Below the pieces are notes generated by a model. It was not told the DNA's origin. It saw nothing but the letters and a program-made list of their open reading frames with translations, and did not search any database. From the NCBI GenBank assembly GCA_001872605.1, contig MNXM01000048.1:1-32173 (forward strand): 32,173 bases of DNA, read 5' to 3'. Positions 1-6,481 of this stretch are shown here, in pieces (position 1 is the first letter of the stretch; every line of letters starts with the position of its first letter). Both the position numbers and the translations under genes were made by a program. The stretch comes from Armatimonadetes bacterium CG2_30_59_28 (GTDB lineage: Bacteria > Armatimonadota > Abditibacteriia > CG2-30-59-28).

Positions 1-4
1 TCAT
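1..4 (-). other. Possible start codon of the next minus-strand gene (cut by the window edge)
   Basis: On the minus strand an ATG occupies positions 4-2, preceded by AGAGGTGA about eight bases upstream. This would suit the start of a gene lying immediately downstream of the Gfo/Idh/MocA gene in the same direction. Only one codon is inside the window, so nothing can be said about the product. The roughly 85-base gap between it and the stop of the oxidoreductase shows no other structure. Confidence 0.3.
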
Positions 5-89
5 GGTGCATTCACCTCTTATGAGCCGAACAACCCATCGCCAAACCGGGCTGGATTCTGCTGCATTGCAGACGGAGCGCCAACAGCGG

Positions 90-1118
90 TCAACCGTTCG
101 CGAACACCTTGCGTGTCCTGTTTGGATTCGGAAGAGCGATGCGCTGATTGGTATACACACTCTCAATTGCTGCGAAGCCAATCTCATTGACAGCGACGAA
201 GTTACTATTCGTGCAATGGGGCAGCGGCCCGCCGTCGAGGTAGTCGGCGATTTGCTCGTAGGCCACCTTGAACACGCTGGCGTTCTCCGGCATGTTGTGC
301 TGGCTCAGGTCGATGGGCTCCCGCTTCTCGTTCTGTGCGTAAGGCGGGATGTAGATGCCGGCACGCACCATGCCTTCCGTTCCCAGAACTTCGCAGTAGA
401 AGGAGCTATGCTCTCCGTTCGCGCCGATCTGGATTCCGGTGACGCCGTTCCGGAATTCGACGACCATGGATTCCAGTTGTGGTTCCGGCTCGAAGCCATC
501 GGGGACGTCTCCTTCCGGGAGGTGTCCGCGAGCGAACACGGCTTCAGGACAGTACCCGGCAAACTGGCAGATCAGGTCCGTGGTGTGGCTCGCAAAGGAG
601 AGGACGGAGTGACCGGTGTACCCAACCGCCGCCTTCACTTCGCCGATTAGTCCTTCCTGCACCAGTTCCTGCATCCGCAGAACGCGCGGGCTCCAGTGAC
701 GGGAATAAGAAACGGTGATTGGAACGTTCTTCGTTGCGGACGCGGCGACCATCTCGTCCATTTCCGCGAGGGAACAACTGGGAGGTTTTTCCAGAAAGAT
801 CGCCTTGACGTTGGACTGCAGCACTTCCATCGTTACCGCATGATGGTGCGGCCCACGCACGCAGACCGCGACAATGTCTAACTGCTGATCGTGCAGCATG
901 GCCGCGGCCGTATCGTACCACTTCACAGATTCGGGCAGGGCTTCACCCCACAGGGCCTTGAAGCTCTCGCGTTTTTCCTCCAGCATGTCGGCGACCGCAA
1001 CAAGGTGGACGCGGTTGCTCTTCAGAATACCCCCGATGTGACAATACGGAAATTCATCTTCGGGTTTTCCGTACATGGCGGCAATGTTGCCGAGACCAAT
1101 AACTCCTACGGTATGCAT
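90..1118 (-). CDS. Gfo/Idh/MocA family NAD(P)-dependent oxidoreductase
   Basis: The 342-residue protein starts with a Rossmann nucleotide-binding motif (VIGLGNIA, residues 6-13). The family's EKP lysine signature (EKPPS) lies near residue 110, followed by a C-terminal alpha/beta substrate-binding domain with a conserved-looking YSRHW segment. Family members oxidise or reduce sugars, inositols or related polyols with NAD(P) in the cytoplasm; the substrate here cannot be read from the sequence. The ATG start is supported by GAGAGGAG just upstream. The length is normal for the family. Its upstream neighbour is an inverted-repeat-flanked four-helix-bundle gene, so it may have been separated from an original operon. 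Sugar-acting genes later in the window suggest a role in sugar catabolism, which is inference. Confidence 0.9.
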   Translation of the reverse strand: MHTVGVIGLGNIAAMYGKPEDEFPYCHIGGILKSNRVHLVAVADMLEEKRESFKALWGEALPESVKWYDTAAAMLHDQQLDIVAVCVRGPHHHAVTMEVLQSNVKAIFLEKPPSCSLAEMDEMVAASATKNVPITVSYSRHWSPRVLRMQELVQEGLIGEVKAAVGYTGHSVLSFASHTTDLICQFAGYCPEAVFARGHLPEGDVPDGFEPEPQLESMVVEFRNGVTGIQIGANGEHSSFYCEVLGTEGMVRAGIYIPPYAQNEKREPIDLSQHNMPENASVFKVAYEQIADYLDGGPLPHCTNSNFVAVNEIGFAAIESVYTNQRIALPNPNRTRKVFANG

Positions 1119-1132
1119 CTTGAACTCCTCTC

Positions 1133-1165
1133 ATTGGGTAATTGGGTAATGAGGCTAATTGGGTG
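1133..1165. repeat. Cluster of three ATTGGGTA-type short repeats
   Basis: ATTGGGTA occurs at 1133-1140 and 1141-1148 in direct tandem, and ATTGGGTG at 1158-1165 after the interruption ATGAGGCTA. The cluster sits between the oxidoreductase start and the 3' end of the four-helix-bundle gene, and its inner part forms one arm of the inverted repeat described for the 1149-1651 unit. CTCATT (1130-1135) and AATGAG (1148-1153) add a small palindrome. Confidence 0.7.
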
Positions 1166-1651
1166 ACGGAGGATCGGGGAACGGGTTAAACGGTGTATTC
1201 TGCTTCTGGCTCTTTGACGGTCACGAACCATTCCCTCCGGGTCCGTATGATAGCGTTGATCTGTCTCAATATGGAGTCGATCTCCAAGGTGAGTCGGTCC
1301 CCTGTTTGCTGGAGAATCAACTTCCGCTTCGAGCAGCGGGCGAGGAAGTACTTTGTTTCCCGGGCTGCGGCCCTGGCATTGTGGAAGAAGTTCAGGGAAT
1401 CACGGTGATGGTGACAACCATCACCCTCAACGAGGTTTGCGCCGATGGAATCAGCCGCCCGGACGAGTTGCTTTCCAGTCGTATCCTTGGCAAAGAAATC
1501 CCACTTTGCCACCATTCCCCATATCTCGTCAGCGACCGCCTCAATCTGAGAGAACATCTCCAGTTCCTCAATTGGCATATACCGACCCGGCAACCAATTT
1601 CCTCCCAACGTATCGTCGGGATCTCCGCTTCGCTCCGACAATTACCCTCAT
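1149..1651 (-). mobile_element. Candidate mobile unit: four-helix-bundle gene bounded by 13-bp inverted repeats
   Basis: The plus strand has ATGAGGCTAATTG at 1149-1161 and CAATTACCCTCAT at 1639-1651. These are inverted copies matching at 12 of 13 positions. Between them is only the four-helix-bundle gene. The right arm overlaps the last base of the stop codon of the upstream exported-protein gene, and the left arm lies just before the Shine-Dalgarno of the oxidoreductase gene. No clear target duplication was found. S23-type four-helix-bundle genes were first known from intervening sequences in bacterial 23S rRNA, so a repeat-flanked chromosomal copy is suggestive of mobility, but this is inference. 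Confidence 0.4.
1186..1593 (-). CDS. Four-helix-bundle protein (S23/IVP family)
   Basis: About 135 residues, predicted all-helical, with the family core KQLVRAADSIGANLVEGDG followed by an FFHNARAAARETKYFLARC helix and a C-terminal helix. The protein resembles those encoded in 23S rRNA intervening sequences and the Avd accessory proteins of diversity-generating retroelements; these bind nucleic acid or reverse transcriptase, but most chromosomal copies have no known function. The family usually has the pattern IPSNIAEGFGR; here the last part is GANLVEGDGCHHH, so it belongs to a divergent subgroup. I chose the TTG at 1593 because GGAGG lies seven bases upstream; an ATG follows at 1578 and a longer TTG start at 1641 would sit inside the inverted repeat. 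No reverse transcriptase or variable repeat is nearby, which argues against a retroelement. Confidence 0.85.
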   Translation of the reverse strand: MPGRYMPIEELEMFSQIEAVADEIWGMVAKWDFFAKDTTGKQLVRAADSIGANLVEGDGCHHHRDSLNFFHNARAAARETKYFLARCSKRKLILQQTGDRLTLEIDSILRQINAIIRTRREWFVTVKEPEAEYTV

Positions 1652-2613
1652 CAGTACTTCTCTTCCCTGATTTGGAGTTTCCGGTCCTTGGTGAAGTAGT
1701 CGGGGTCGCCCCAGATGTTGATGCGGACGACTTTGTTGTCCTGGATGGTGAAGATGACGTTATAGGAATCGTGGTACTTGAAGAGGTAGGATCGACGCAG
1801 CTCGTTGGTGACGCTGCGGAAAGTGACGGTCGCGCTGCCGGGGATCTGGATCCCTTCGCCGCCGGCGGGAGCGCCGCCTCCGCTACTCACGAAGGTCTCG
1901 ATTTCGTCCGGGAATCCGTATCGGTACATGACCTTCCGGGAATCGTCACCCAGCTTGATGTGGTGAGCGGGGTCTGCCAGTTGCGTTCGGGCGATGGGGC
2001 ACTCACTGCCCGCGACAACGATACCATCGACGAATCCCAAACGGTCCACCATGAATCCCATGACGTAAGTGTCTCGCCGGTAGAGCCATTCAACATGGTT
2101 GCCATCCAGGACAACCCATGCCGCTGTCGCCCATGCAGGAGCGGGAGCCGCTGACACCTCTGCTCCTGCTGCTCCAGCGCCCGCTACGCCCGCAGCACCT
2201 GCTCCTGAGGGTGCGGCTCCCAATGATGGCCCACCCTCAGGACCGCCTGGCAGCTCCCGGAAAACCGCCGGGCCACCACCCGGCCCGCCGGCTCCACCCG
2301 CTTCGCCCGCACCACCTTCAGGAGGCAATTGAGCGGCCGTGGCGCTGCGTCCCACAACAATGCCGTCCGGCATCCCGTGGACACGCACAAGGGCATACCG
2401 GAATATGTAGTTCCCAACTCCACGATCCAATAGTTTGTCGCCCAGCGAAATTCCACAAAGTTGGTACTCGAACGGATAACGCACCCAATGAGGAACTGGC
2501 TTCCCATCCAATCCTGTGATGCGGTGAGCCTCCACCGGCACGAGAAAGTCATGGGCCATCCCAAAGGAGGCGACAGCCGTGGCAACAACTATCAGCAGCG
2601 ATCTGCGTTTCAT
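1651..2613 (-). CDS. Exported protein of unknown function with a Gly/Ala-rich insert
   Basis: A 320-residue protein with an N-terminal signal peptide (positive MKRRS followed by a hydrophobic stretch ending near residue 20). Two similar modules can be seen: one around residues 30-80 (TGLDGKP, ISLGDKLL) and one around 185-235 (GFVDGIVVAG, IKLGDDSRKVMYRYGFPDEI). They are separated by a low-complexity Gly/Ala/Pro segment near residues 95-165. The second module ends with short beta-like strands (YNVIFTIQDNKVVRINIW). The LGD-x-YG-PDE layout loosely resembles small outer-membrane lipoprotein folds of the SmpA/BamE type, but I do not assign it to a family. Its stop codon TGA (1653-1651) touches the right arm of the four-helix-bundle unit. 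Two further exported proteins with similar low-complexity segments follow in the same direction. Confidence 0.75.
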   Translation of the reverse strand: MKRRSLLIVVATAVASFGMAHDFLVPVEAHRITGLDGKPVPHWVRYPFEYQLCGISLGDKLLDRGVGNYIFRYALVRVHGMPDGIVVGRSATAAQLPPEGGAGEAGGAGGPGGGPAVFRELPGGPEGGPSLGAAPSGAGAAGVAGAGAAGAEVSAAPAPAWATAAWVVLDGNHVEWLYRRDTYVMGFMVDRLGFVDGIVVAGSECPIARTQLADPAHHIKLGDDSRKVMYRYGFPDEIETFVSSGGGAPAGGEGIQIPGSATVTFRSVTNELRRSYLFKYHDSYNVIFTIQDNKVVRINIWGDPDYFTKDRKLQIREEKY

Positions 2614-2655
2614 GCGGTTCTCATAATCCTTTTCAGGCTAAAATGTGCGCTCCAA

Positions 2656-3390
2656 TTACTGAACGGCGGGAGGACCCACTCCCGGAGGAGCCATCGGCGC
2701 GCCACCCCCGCCAGGCGCAACCATACCGGGGCCAGCCGGAGCTCCGGGGCCTGCCGCGGCACCGCCACCGCCGCTGCTGGCGCCGCCAGGCGATTGCCCG
2801 AACGCCGGAACAGGCGGCATGGCTGTGCGCGAACTGGCGTAAGCTTGAGCAGCCTGTTGATACAACTGATTGGCGTTCTCCAACCTGCCCGCGCGTTTCT
2901 CCATGTCCGCCAGCGTCATCAGAGCGTCCCCGTATGTAATCCACGCGCCAATGAGATACCGCGACGCCATGACGAGGTCTCCCTTCGAGACCGCTTCTTG
3001 CGCGTGTCGATTCATATTCGTCGAAGCGTCAAACTTCCGCTTGAGGGACGAACCGGGACTGTTGTCCGCCCGTGGGTCAAAGGGGTGGCATTGCGGGTGT
3101 GGCTGATAGCCATTGTCAAGTGCTTCCTGTGCGGTGGACCATCCCACCAGCATTCGAGCGTTCGTCCTCTTCATCACGGGACACTTGAAGGTGTGATAGT
3201 ACCTGTCCATCTCGGTAGATCCAAACGCCCATATACCGGAACGAATCCAGCTCCGCTCGGGAAGAGGGTAGGCGGCCCACCATCCCGAACTACTCCTCTT
3301 GCTGGACCGTCTTGCGTCCGAACTCCCTGCCGCTACTACCAGCAGTAGCACTCCGCACAGAAGAACCCATCCGCGAATTGATATCTTCAC
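2656..3390 (-). CDS. Exported protein with Ada-like metal-binding segment and Gly/Pro/Ala-rich tail
   Basis: About 244 residues. A GTG at 3390 is preferred to the GTG at 3402 because AAGGTGG lies eight bases before it and the product then begins MKISIRGW, a compact signal peptide. After a basic/serine stretch comes YYHTFKCP (H66, C70) and then EEAL-like helix, DNGYQPHPQC (C101). This resembles the small Ada-type zinc-binding module that is often appended to secreted or nuclease-like proteins. A helical region of about 60 residues (LADMEKRAGRLENANQLYQQAAQAY) could be a TPR-like repeat. The last 50 residues are Gly/Ala/Pro-rich. The metal-binding assignment rests on pattern similarity only. The gene is 42 bases upstream of the next exported-protein gene and probably cotranscribed with it. 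Confidence 0.7.
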   Translation of the reverse strand: MKISIRGWVLLCGVLLLVVAAGSSDARRSSKRSSSGWWAAYPLPERSWIRSGIWAFGSTEMDRYYHTFKCPVMKRTNARMLVGWSTAQEALDNGYQPHPQCHPFDPRADNSPGSSLKRKFDASTNMNRHAQEAVSKGDLVMASRYLIGAWITYGDALMTLADMEKRAGRLENANQLYQQAAQAYASSRTAMPPVPAFGQSPGGASSGGGGAAAGPGAPAGPGMVAPGGGGAPMAPPGVGPPAVQ

Positions 3391-3475
3391 TGGAGACACC
3401 ACCTTTGTGGAAATTGCAATCCCTACGTTTCTCTTTGTCCATGAATTCCAATGATCGGAGACATGGGGTCACGCA

Positions 3476-3628
3476 TCACTCGACATCCCCGTAGCGTAGC
3501 CTCTTGGTGGGGCAATGCTTCAGAGCGCAAATCTCCTCCTTGCGCACCCGCGTACACCAAGGACGCAGGCGAGAAACGTCTTTATTTGCTTGACGAGTAA
3601 AGCTGACTTCCCAGTCGCAATCACTCAC
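3476..3628 (-). pseudogene. Truncated RelE/ParE-like toxin remnant overlapping the AbrB-type antitoxin gene
   Basis: A GTG at 3628 overlaps the last codons of the AbrB-type gene (shared GTGAGTGA) and opens a 50-residue frame that begins MSDCDWEVSFTRQANKDVSRL. The segment WEVSFTRQANKD is typical of the first strand and helix of RelE-superfamily toxins, which are normally 80-100 residues. Here the frame stops after 50 residues, and neither other frame continues the family pattern convincingly. The overlap of antitoxin stop and toxin start is the usual arrangement of type II modules. I read it as a truncated or frameshifted toxin; a short unrelated peptide remains possible. Confidence 0.45.
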
Positions 3629-3878
3629 CTTCGAGTTCTACTCCCAATTCAGCGGCAACTTCTTCAATGCTGAACGTTCTCCCCTTTCGGTATTCCTCGA
3701 TAGCGTGGCGAGCAAGGAAGTCAAAGGGGTTCTCATCCGCTTTGGCACAGTGCAGCACCGAACCTTCCGACTGCACGAAATACCGATCGCCCGGCTTGAC
3801 ATTGGCAGACTCACGAATCCGCTTGGGAATCGTCAACCGCCCTTTCTTGTCCACTCGCACTGCGACTGCCTGGCTCAT
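3621..3878 (-). CDS. AbrB/MazE/SpoVT-family DNA-binding protein (probable antitoxin)
   Basis: An 85-residue protein with the swapped-hairpin DNA-binding domain at the N-terminus: VAVRVDKKGRLTIPKRIRESANVKPGDRY, where KGRLTIPKRIR is the hallmark loop-strand-helix. The C-terminal 35 residues (FLARHAIEEYRKGRTFSIEEVAAELGVEL) would be the partner-binding tail. Such proteins pair with toxins and repress their own promoter. No intact toxin follows; a short RelE-like frame overlaps the 3' end (see 3476-3628). An imperfect palindrome lies just upstream at 3894-3905. The start is the only ATG that keeps the domain whole, although no strong Shine-Dalgarno precedes it. Confidence 0.88.
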   Translation of the reverse strand: MSQAVAVRVDKKGRLTIPKRIRESANVKPGDRYFVQSEGSVLHCAKADENPFDFLARHAIEEYRKGRTFSIEEVAAELGVELEGE

Positions 3879-3893
3879 AGCGAATCAACTCTC

Positions 3894-3905
3894 AAAGTAC
3901 ACTTT
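3894..3905. promoter_or_regulatory. Possible autoregulatory operator of the AbrB-type gene
   Basis: AAAGT-AC-ACTTT forms a 12-bp inverted repeat sixteen bases upstream of the AbrB-type start codon. Type II antitoxins commonly bind palindromes of this kind in their own promoter. The arms are only five bases long and I see no good -10/-35 pair around it, so this is weak. Confidence 0.25.
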
Positions 3906-3921
3906 ACTTACAAGCATCAGC

Positions 3922-4611
3922 CTAACGGCCACCTACATACTGCGACCCCGCTTCCAGCGCGGCAGCAATTGCCGCGCTCTCCTGTGGACTGGCAGGAGGC
4001 TGCTCCGTCAACCATTTAGGCAGATACTTCGTGTTGTCTGCCTTCGCCGTAGCCCTTGACCCCGCAACAACACCTGCCATGATTGCGGCTCTTTCGGCCT
4101 CGGACCAATCCGGCTTCTGTTCCCACCAGCGGAATCGGGCATACCAGCCCGCTACCGTTCGCTTCCCCTGGGTGAAGTACTTCGGGATGCGGACGTTCAC
4201 CGCGCGTTTGTAGTCGGGCGTTGGGTCGTAGTAGGCGAACTCGTAGATTTCCTCGATTTTTCCGTCAGCGGAGACGATGGACTCCGTAGTGAGGCCGGTC
4301 TTGCGAATCGCGGTGAAGGCGACCTGGTCCTTGCCTCCTGTTGCAGGATCAGGCTCGAACTTCGGAGTCCCTGCAGCGGCGGCTGGGGCTCCCTCGGCCC
4401 CTGGCATTCCACCGGGAGGCGGTGCCCCACCCGGCGTTACCGCGGGTGCTCCTCCCGCGGGGGGCGCCGCCGGTCCGCTCGGAGGCGGCGGTTTTTCCTG
4501 AGCAAAGAGTATGCTGGCGATGGAAAGGGCCGTTACCAGCAACAAAAAGTAGGACTTTGCTCTGGTGCGAGGCTTACGCTTCCGCGGTTTCGAGATCAGG
4601 AAAATCGTCAT
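3922..4611 (-). CDS. Exported protein of unknown function with a Pro/Gly/Ala-rich linker
   Basis: About 229 residues from the ATG at 4611; a GTG at 4626 would add five residues and neither start has a clear Shine-Dalgarno. A long positively charged N-region (KPRKRKPRTRAK) precedes a hydrophobic helix ending near LFAQ, consistent with a signal peptide or anchor. Residues about 40-85 are almost wholly Pro, Gly and Ala (GGAPAVTPGGAPPPGG). The folded part follows: TGLTTESIVSADGKIEEIYEFAYYDPTPDYKRAVNVRIP, then an aromatic segment (WYARFRWWEQKPDW) and a helical C-terminus. I do not recognise the family. Its kinship with the genes at 2656 and 1651 is the shared design of a signal peptide plus low-complexity Gly/Pro/Ala stretch. 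Confidence 0.7.
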   Translation of the reverse strand: MTIFLISKPRKRKPRTRAKSYFLLLVTALSIASILFAQEKPPPPSGPAAPPAGGAPAVTPGGAPPPGGMPGAEGAPAAAAGTPKFEPDPATGGKDQVAFTAIRKTGLTTESIVSADGKIEEIYEFAYYDPTPDYKRAVNVRIPKYFTQGKRTVAGWYARFRWWEQKPDWSEAERAAIMAGVVAGSRATAKADNTKYLPKWLTEQPPASPQESAAIAAALEAGSQYVGGR

Positions 4612-4728
4612 CAGTGCATCAACCACACGGGTTAGAGTTTTCCACAGGCCGCTGCTTGTCTTTGTGTCTGCGCCTGCGCCGGAGTTTGGACATCGTGATT
4701 ATATCCAACGAGCGGCTGAGTGTCAAAC

Positions 4729-4950
4729 ACCCGAGCGGGGTGTAAGTTAAATTTGTGATAATCAGCCCTATCCACCCCAGCCGGAACCATAGGCGCCTAT
4801 CGTCTGGAAACCGACAGTGATTGTGTAACGGAGTTCGCGGTTCGTCGGTCCTGAGTGAGTTCTTGCAACAACCTCTCGTTTATGCCTGACCGACCCCAGG
4901 GGGCTAATTACCACCACGCGTCACAAATCTGACTTACACCCACCCGAGCG
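4729..4950. mobile_element. 204-bp MITE-like element with 21-bp terminal inverted repeats and 9-bp target duplication
   Basis: The ends 4738-4758 (GGGTGTAAGTTAAATTTG...) and 4921-4941 (...CAAATCTGACTTACACCC) are inverted repeats matching at 19 of 21 positions. Immediately outside each end is the identical 9-mer ACCCGAGCG (4729-4737 and 4942-4950), a textbook target-site duplication. Farther in, TAATCAGCCC on the left and TAATTAGCCC (read inverted) on the right give subterminal repeats. The 204-bp interior has no worthwhile reading frame. Nine-base duplications with roughly 20-bp repeats fit DDE-type families such as IS256, IS4 or IS1, but the exact family is not identifiable and no transposase lies in the window. 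It occupies most of the gap between two genes; the rest of that gap (4951-5010) shows nothing. Confidence 0.85.
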
Positions 4951-5010
4951 GGCGAAGGCGCACATCAAATCTAAGATAGTCCTCGGCCTCCCCACAGATA
5001 TACTTGTTTC

Positions 5011-5058
5011 GGTTGAGAATCCACCGTTTGCGTTTTTTGTAGGGGCGGACTCTCAACC
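5011..5058 (-). terminator. 15-bp stem-loop at the 3' end of the DegT-family gene
   Basis: GGTTGAGAATCCACC (5011-5025) and GGCGGACTCTCAACC (5044-5058) are inverted repeats separated by 18 bases. In minus-strand RNA all 15 positions pair, with two G-U wobbles; in plus-strand RNA those two would be A-C mismatches. The structure overlaps the stop codon of the aminotransferase gene. There is no U-tract after the stem, so it is not a classical intrinsic terminator; it may block 3' exonucleases or mark the end of the transcript. Confidence 0.5.
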
Positions 5059-6399
5059 CGAACAGGCATAGAAGGCGCCCAGCACCTTGTTGATGGCCCC
5101 GGCGACTGCGGTGCAATCCTGCTCCGTCCACCACTGGTCGATGCTTACATACACCGCCCGGTTCAGCAGGTCGGTGGACCGCGGGCACATGTCGGGTCTG
5201 TAATCGGGGACAAAAGGTGCGTTCCGCTCGCACGTCCAGGGGCAACCATCGGCGGACGCGCTCTTCCTGTCCATCAGGTGCTCCCAGTAGGAATAGATAT
5301 GCCAGTCGCGCGATTCCCTGTCGCCGCGGCAGCTCACCGGGACGCCTTCGGCGGCCAGCGCCTGCACAACTTTCATGGACTCCGCGGTGTTGGGGGGAAA
5401 GAATACCAGTTTGTAGCCCACTTCGCCGTCGGGATCGTTCACTTTCTGAGGAGTGATTCCCTCGTGCTGCTTCAGTTGAGAGACCACTCGCTGTTTGGCC
5501 GTTCGCCAGCGATTCACCTGATCCGGCATTTTACGCATCTGCGCCAGGTTAACCGCGCCCTCCAGTTCAGAGAGCTTGTAATTGTAGCCGCAGAAGAGTT
5601 CGCCCTCCTCCTGCTCCACTGCAAAACGATCCGGCCTCCAGCACGCGCCGGTGTCGTGGTTGTTCTGCGCCCGGGTGTAGAGGAATTTGTCCTTGCACAT
5701 CACCAGCCCGGCTTCGCCGCCACCAGTGATCTTGTAGCTGCTGATAGAGAAACAACCAAAGTCTCCGATGGTGCCCAGCTTTCTGCCCTTGTACTCTCCG
5801 CCGCAGGCTTGTGCCGTATCCTCAATCACCATCAGGTTGTGCTTGCGGGCAATTCCCATGACGGCATCCATGTCGGCACACGTACCAATAAGATGAACAG
5901 GCGCGATGGCCCTGGTGCGTGGCGTGATCTTCGCCTCAATGTCCTGCGGGTCGATGGTGAGAGACTCGTCGACTTCGGCGATCACGGGAATCGCGCACGC
6001 AGTGACTACCTCTGCCACGGTTGCGAAGAAAGTATACGCTGGAACGATCACCTCACAGCCCGGCCCGACGCCCGCGGCAACATAGGCAGTGTTCAGCGCG
6101 GAAGTACCCGAGTTCACCGCCAGTACGTAGGGAACACCAAACAACTCCCGGCACAATGCCTCGAGCGCCGCCACCTTGGAGGGCTTCGGGTTGTAGTAAC
6201 GGGACAGCATGGGCGAAGTGAACCTGTCGCGGCCGATTGCCTGCCGGATGGACTCCTTCGTTTCTTCGGTGAAACCCCACGTGTCCGCCAGTTCCATGAA
6301 CTCCTCGACCCCAATTTTCGGCGGTCCTGATCCTTCGTAGGACGAGACCGACTTGGGTCCACCCTCAATTGCGAGACTTGCGGTTGCGTTTTCAGACAT
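5053..6399 (-). CDS. DegT/DnrJ/EryC1/StrS-family PLP-dependent aminotransferase
   Basis: 448 residues of the sugar aminotransferase fold. The phosphate-binding NSGTSAL (96-102) and the cofactor aspartate in VIEDTAQA (D194) are present. The internal-aldimine lysine lies in SISSYKITGGGEAG (K223), and the C-terminal domain carries FCGYNYKLSELEGA. Family members transaminate keto-sugars bound to nucleotides, or related compounds such as AHBA precursors and aminocyclitols, using glutamate or glutamine; dehydratase relatives also exist that have His in place of Lys, which is not the case here. The start is supported by AGGAGAG six bases before the ATG. No nucleotide-sugar biosynthesis genes are adjacent; it is downstream of RNase E/G in the same direction, with an 82-base gap carrying a 14-bp palindrome. 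Confidence 0.92.
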   Translation of the reverse strand: MSENATASLAIEGGPKSVSSYEGSGPPKIGVEEFMELADTWGFTEETKESIRQAIGRDRFTSPMLSRYYNPKPSKVAALEALCRELFGVPYVLAVNSGTSALNTAYVAAGVGPGCEVIVPAYTFFATVAEVVTACAIPVIAEVDESLTIDPQDIEAKITPRTRAIAPVHLIGTCADMDAVMGIARKHNLMVIEDTAQACGGEYKGRKLGTIGDFGCFSISSYKITGGGEAGLVMCKDKFLYTRAQNNHDTGACWRPDRFAVEQEEGELFCGYNYKLSELEGAVNLAQMRKMPDQVNRWRTAKQRVVSQLKQHEGITPQKVNDPDGEVGYKLVFFPPNTAESMKVVQALAAEGVPVSCRGDRESRDWHIYSYWEHLMDRKSASADGCPWTCERNAPFVPDYRPDMCPRSTDLLNRAVYVSIDQWWTEQDCTAVAGAINKVLGAFYACSG

Positions 6400-6448
6400 T
6401 GTACTCTCCTATGCAAGAATGGCCGATCGTTGTTTCATTTACTGTAGT

Positions 6449-6462
6449 CTGCAAATTTGCAG
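6449..6462. promoter_or_regulatory. 14-bp perfect palindrome CTGCAAATTTGCAG upstream of the aminotransferase gene
   Basis: A perfect 14-base palindrome lies 50 bases before the aminotransferase start and 20 bases after the RNase stop. Its size and AT-rich centre suit a repressor operator, and it could permit separate control of the last gene in the block. No convincing -10/-35 pair was identified beside it. Confidence 0.35.
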
Positions 6463-6481
6463 TTTCGGTGAACCGGAGGCG

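Noticed and set aside
1186-1593. Diversity-generating retroelement based on the Avd-like protein
   Set aside because: No reverse transcriptase, template repeat or variable repeat is nearby.
1159-2154. Long plus-strand open frame opposite the four-helix-bundle and exported-protein genes
   Set aside because: It is the shadow of the minus-strand genes; no domain is recognisable and it has no Shine-Dalgarno.
5278-6330. 350-residue plus-strand open frame opposite the aminotransferase gene
   Set aside because: The minus-strand frame has all catalytic motifs; this is its shadow in GC-rich DNA.
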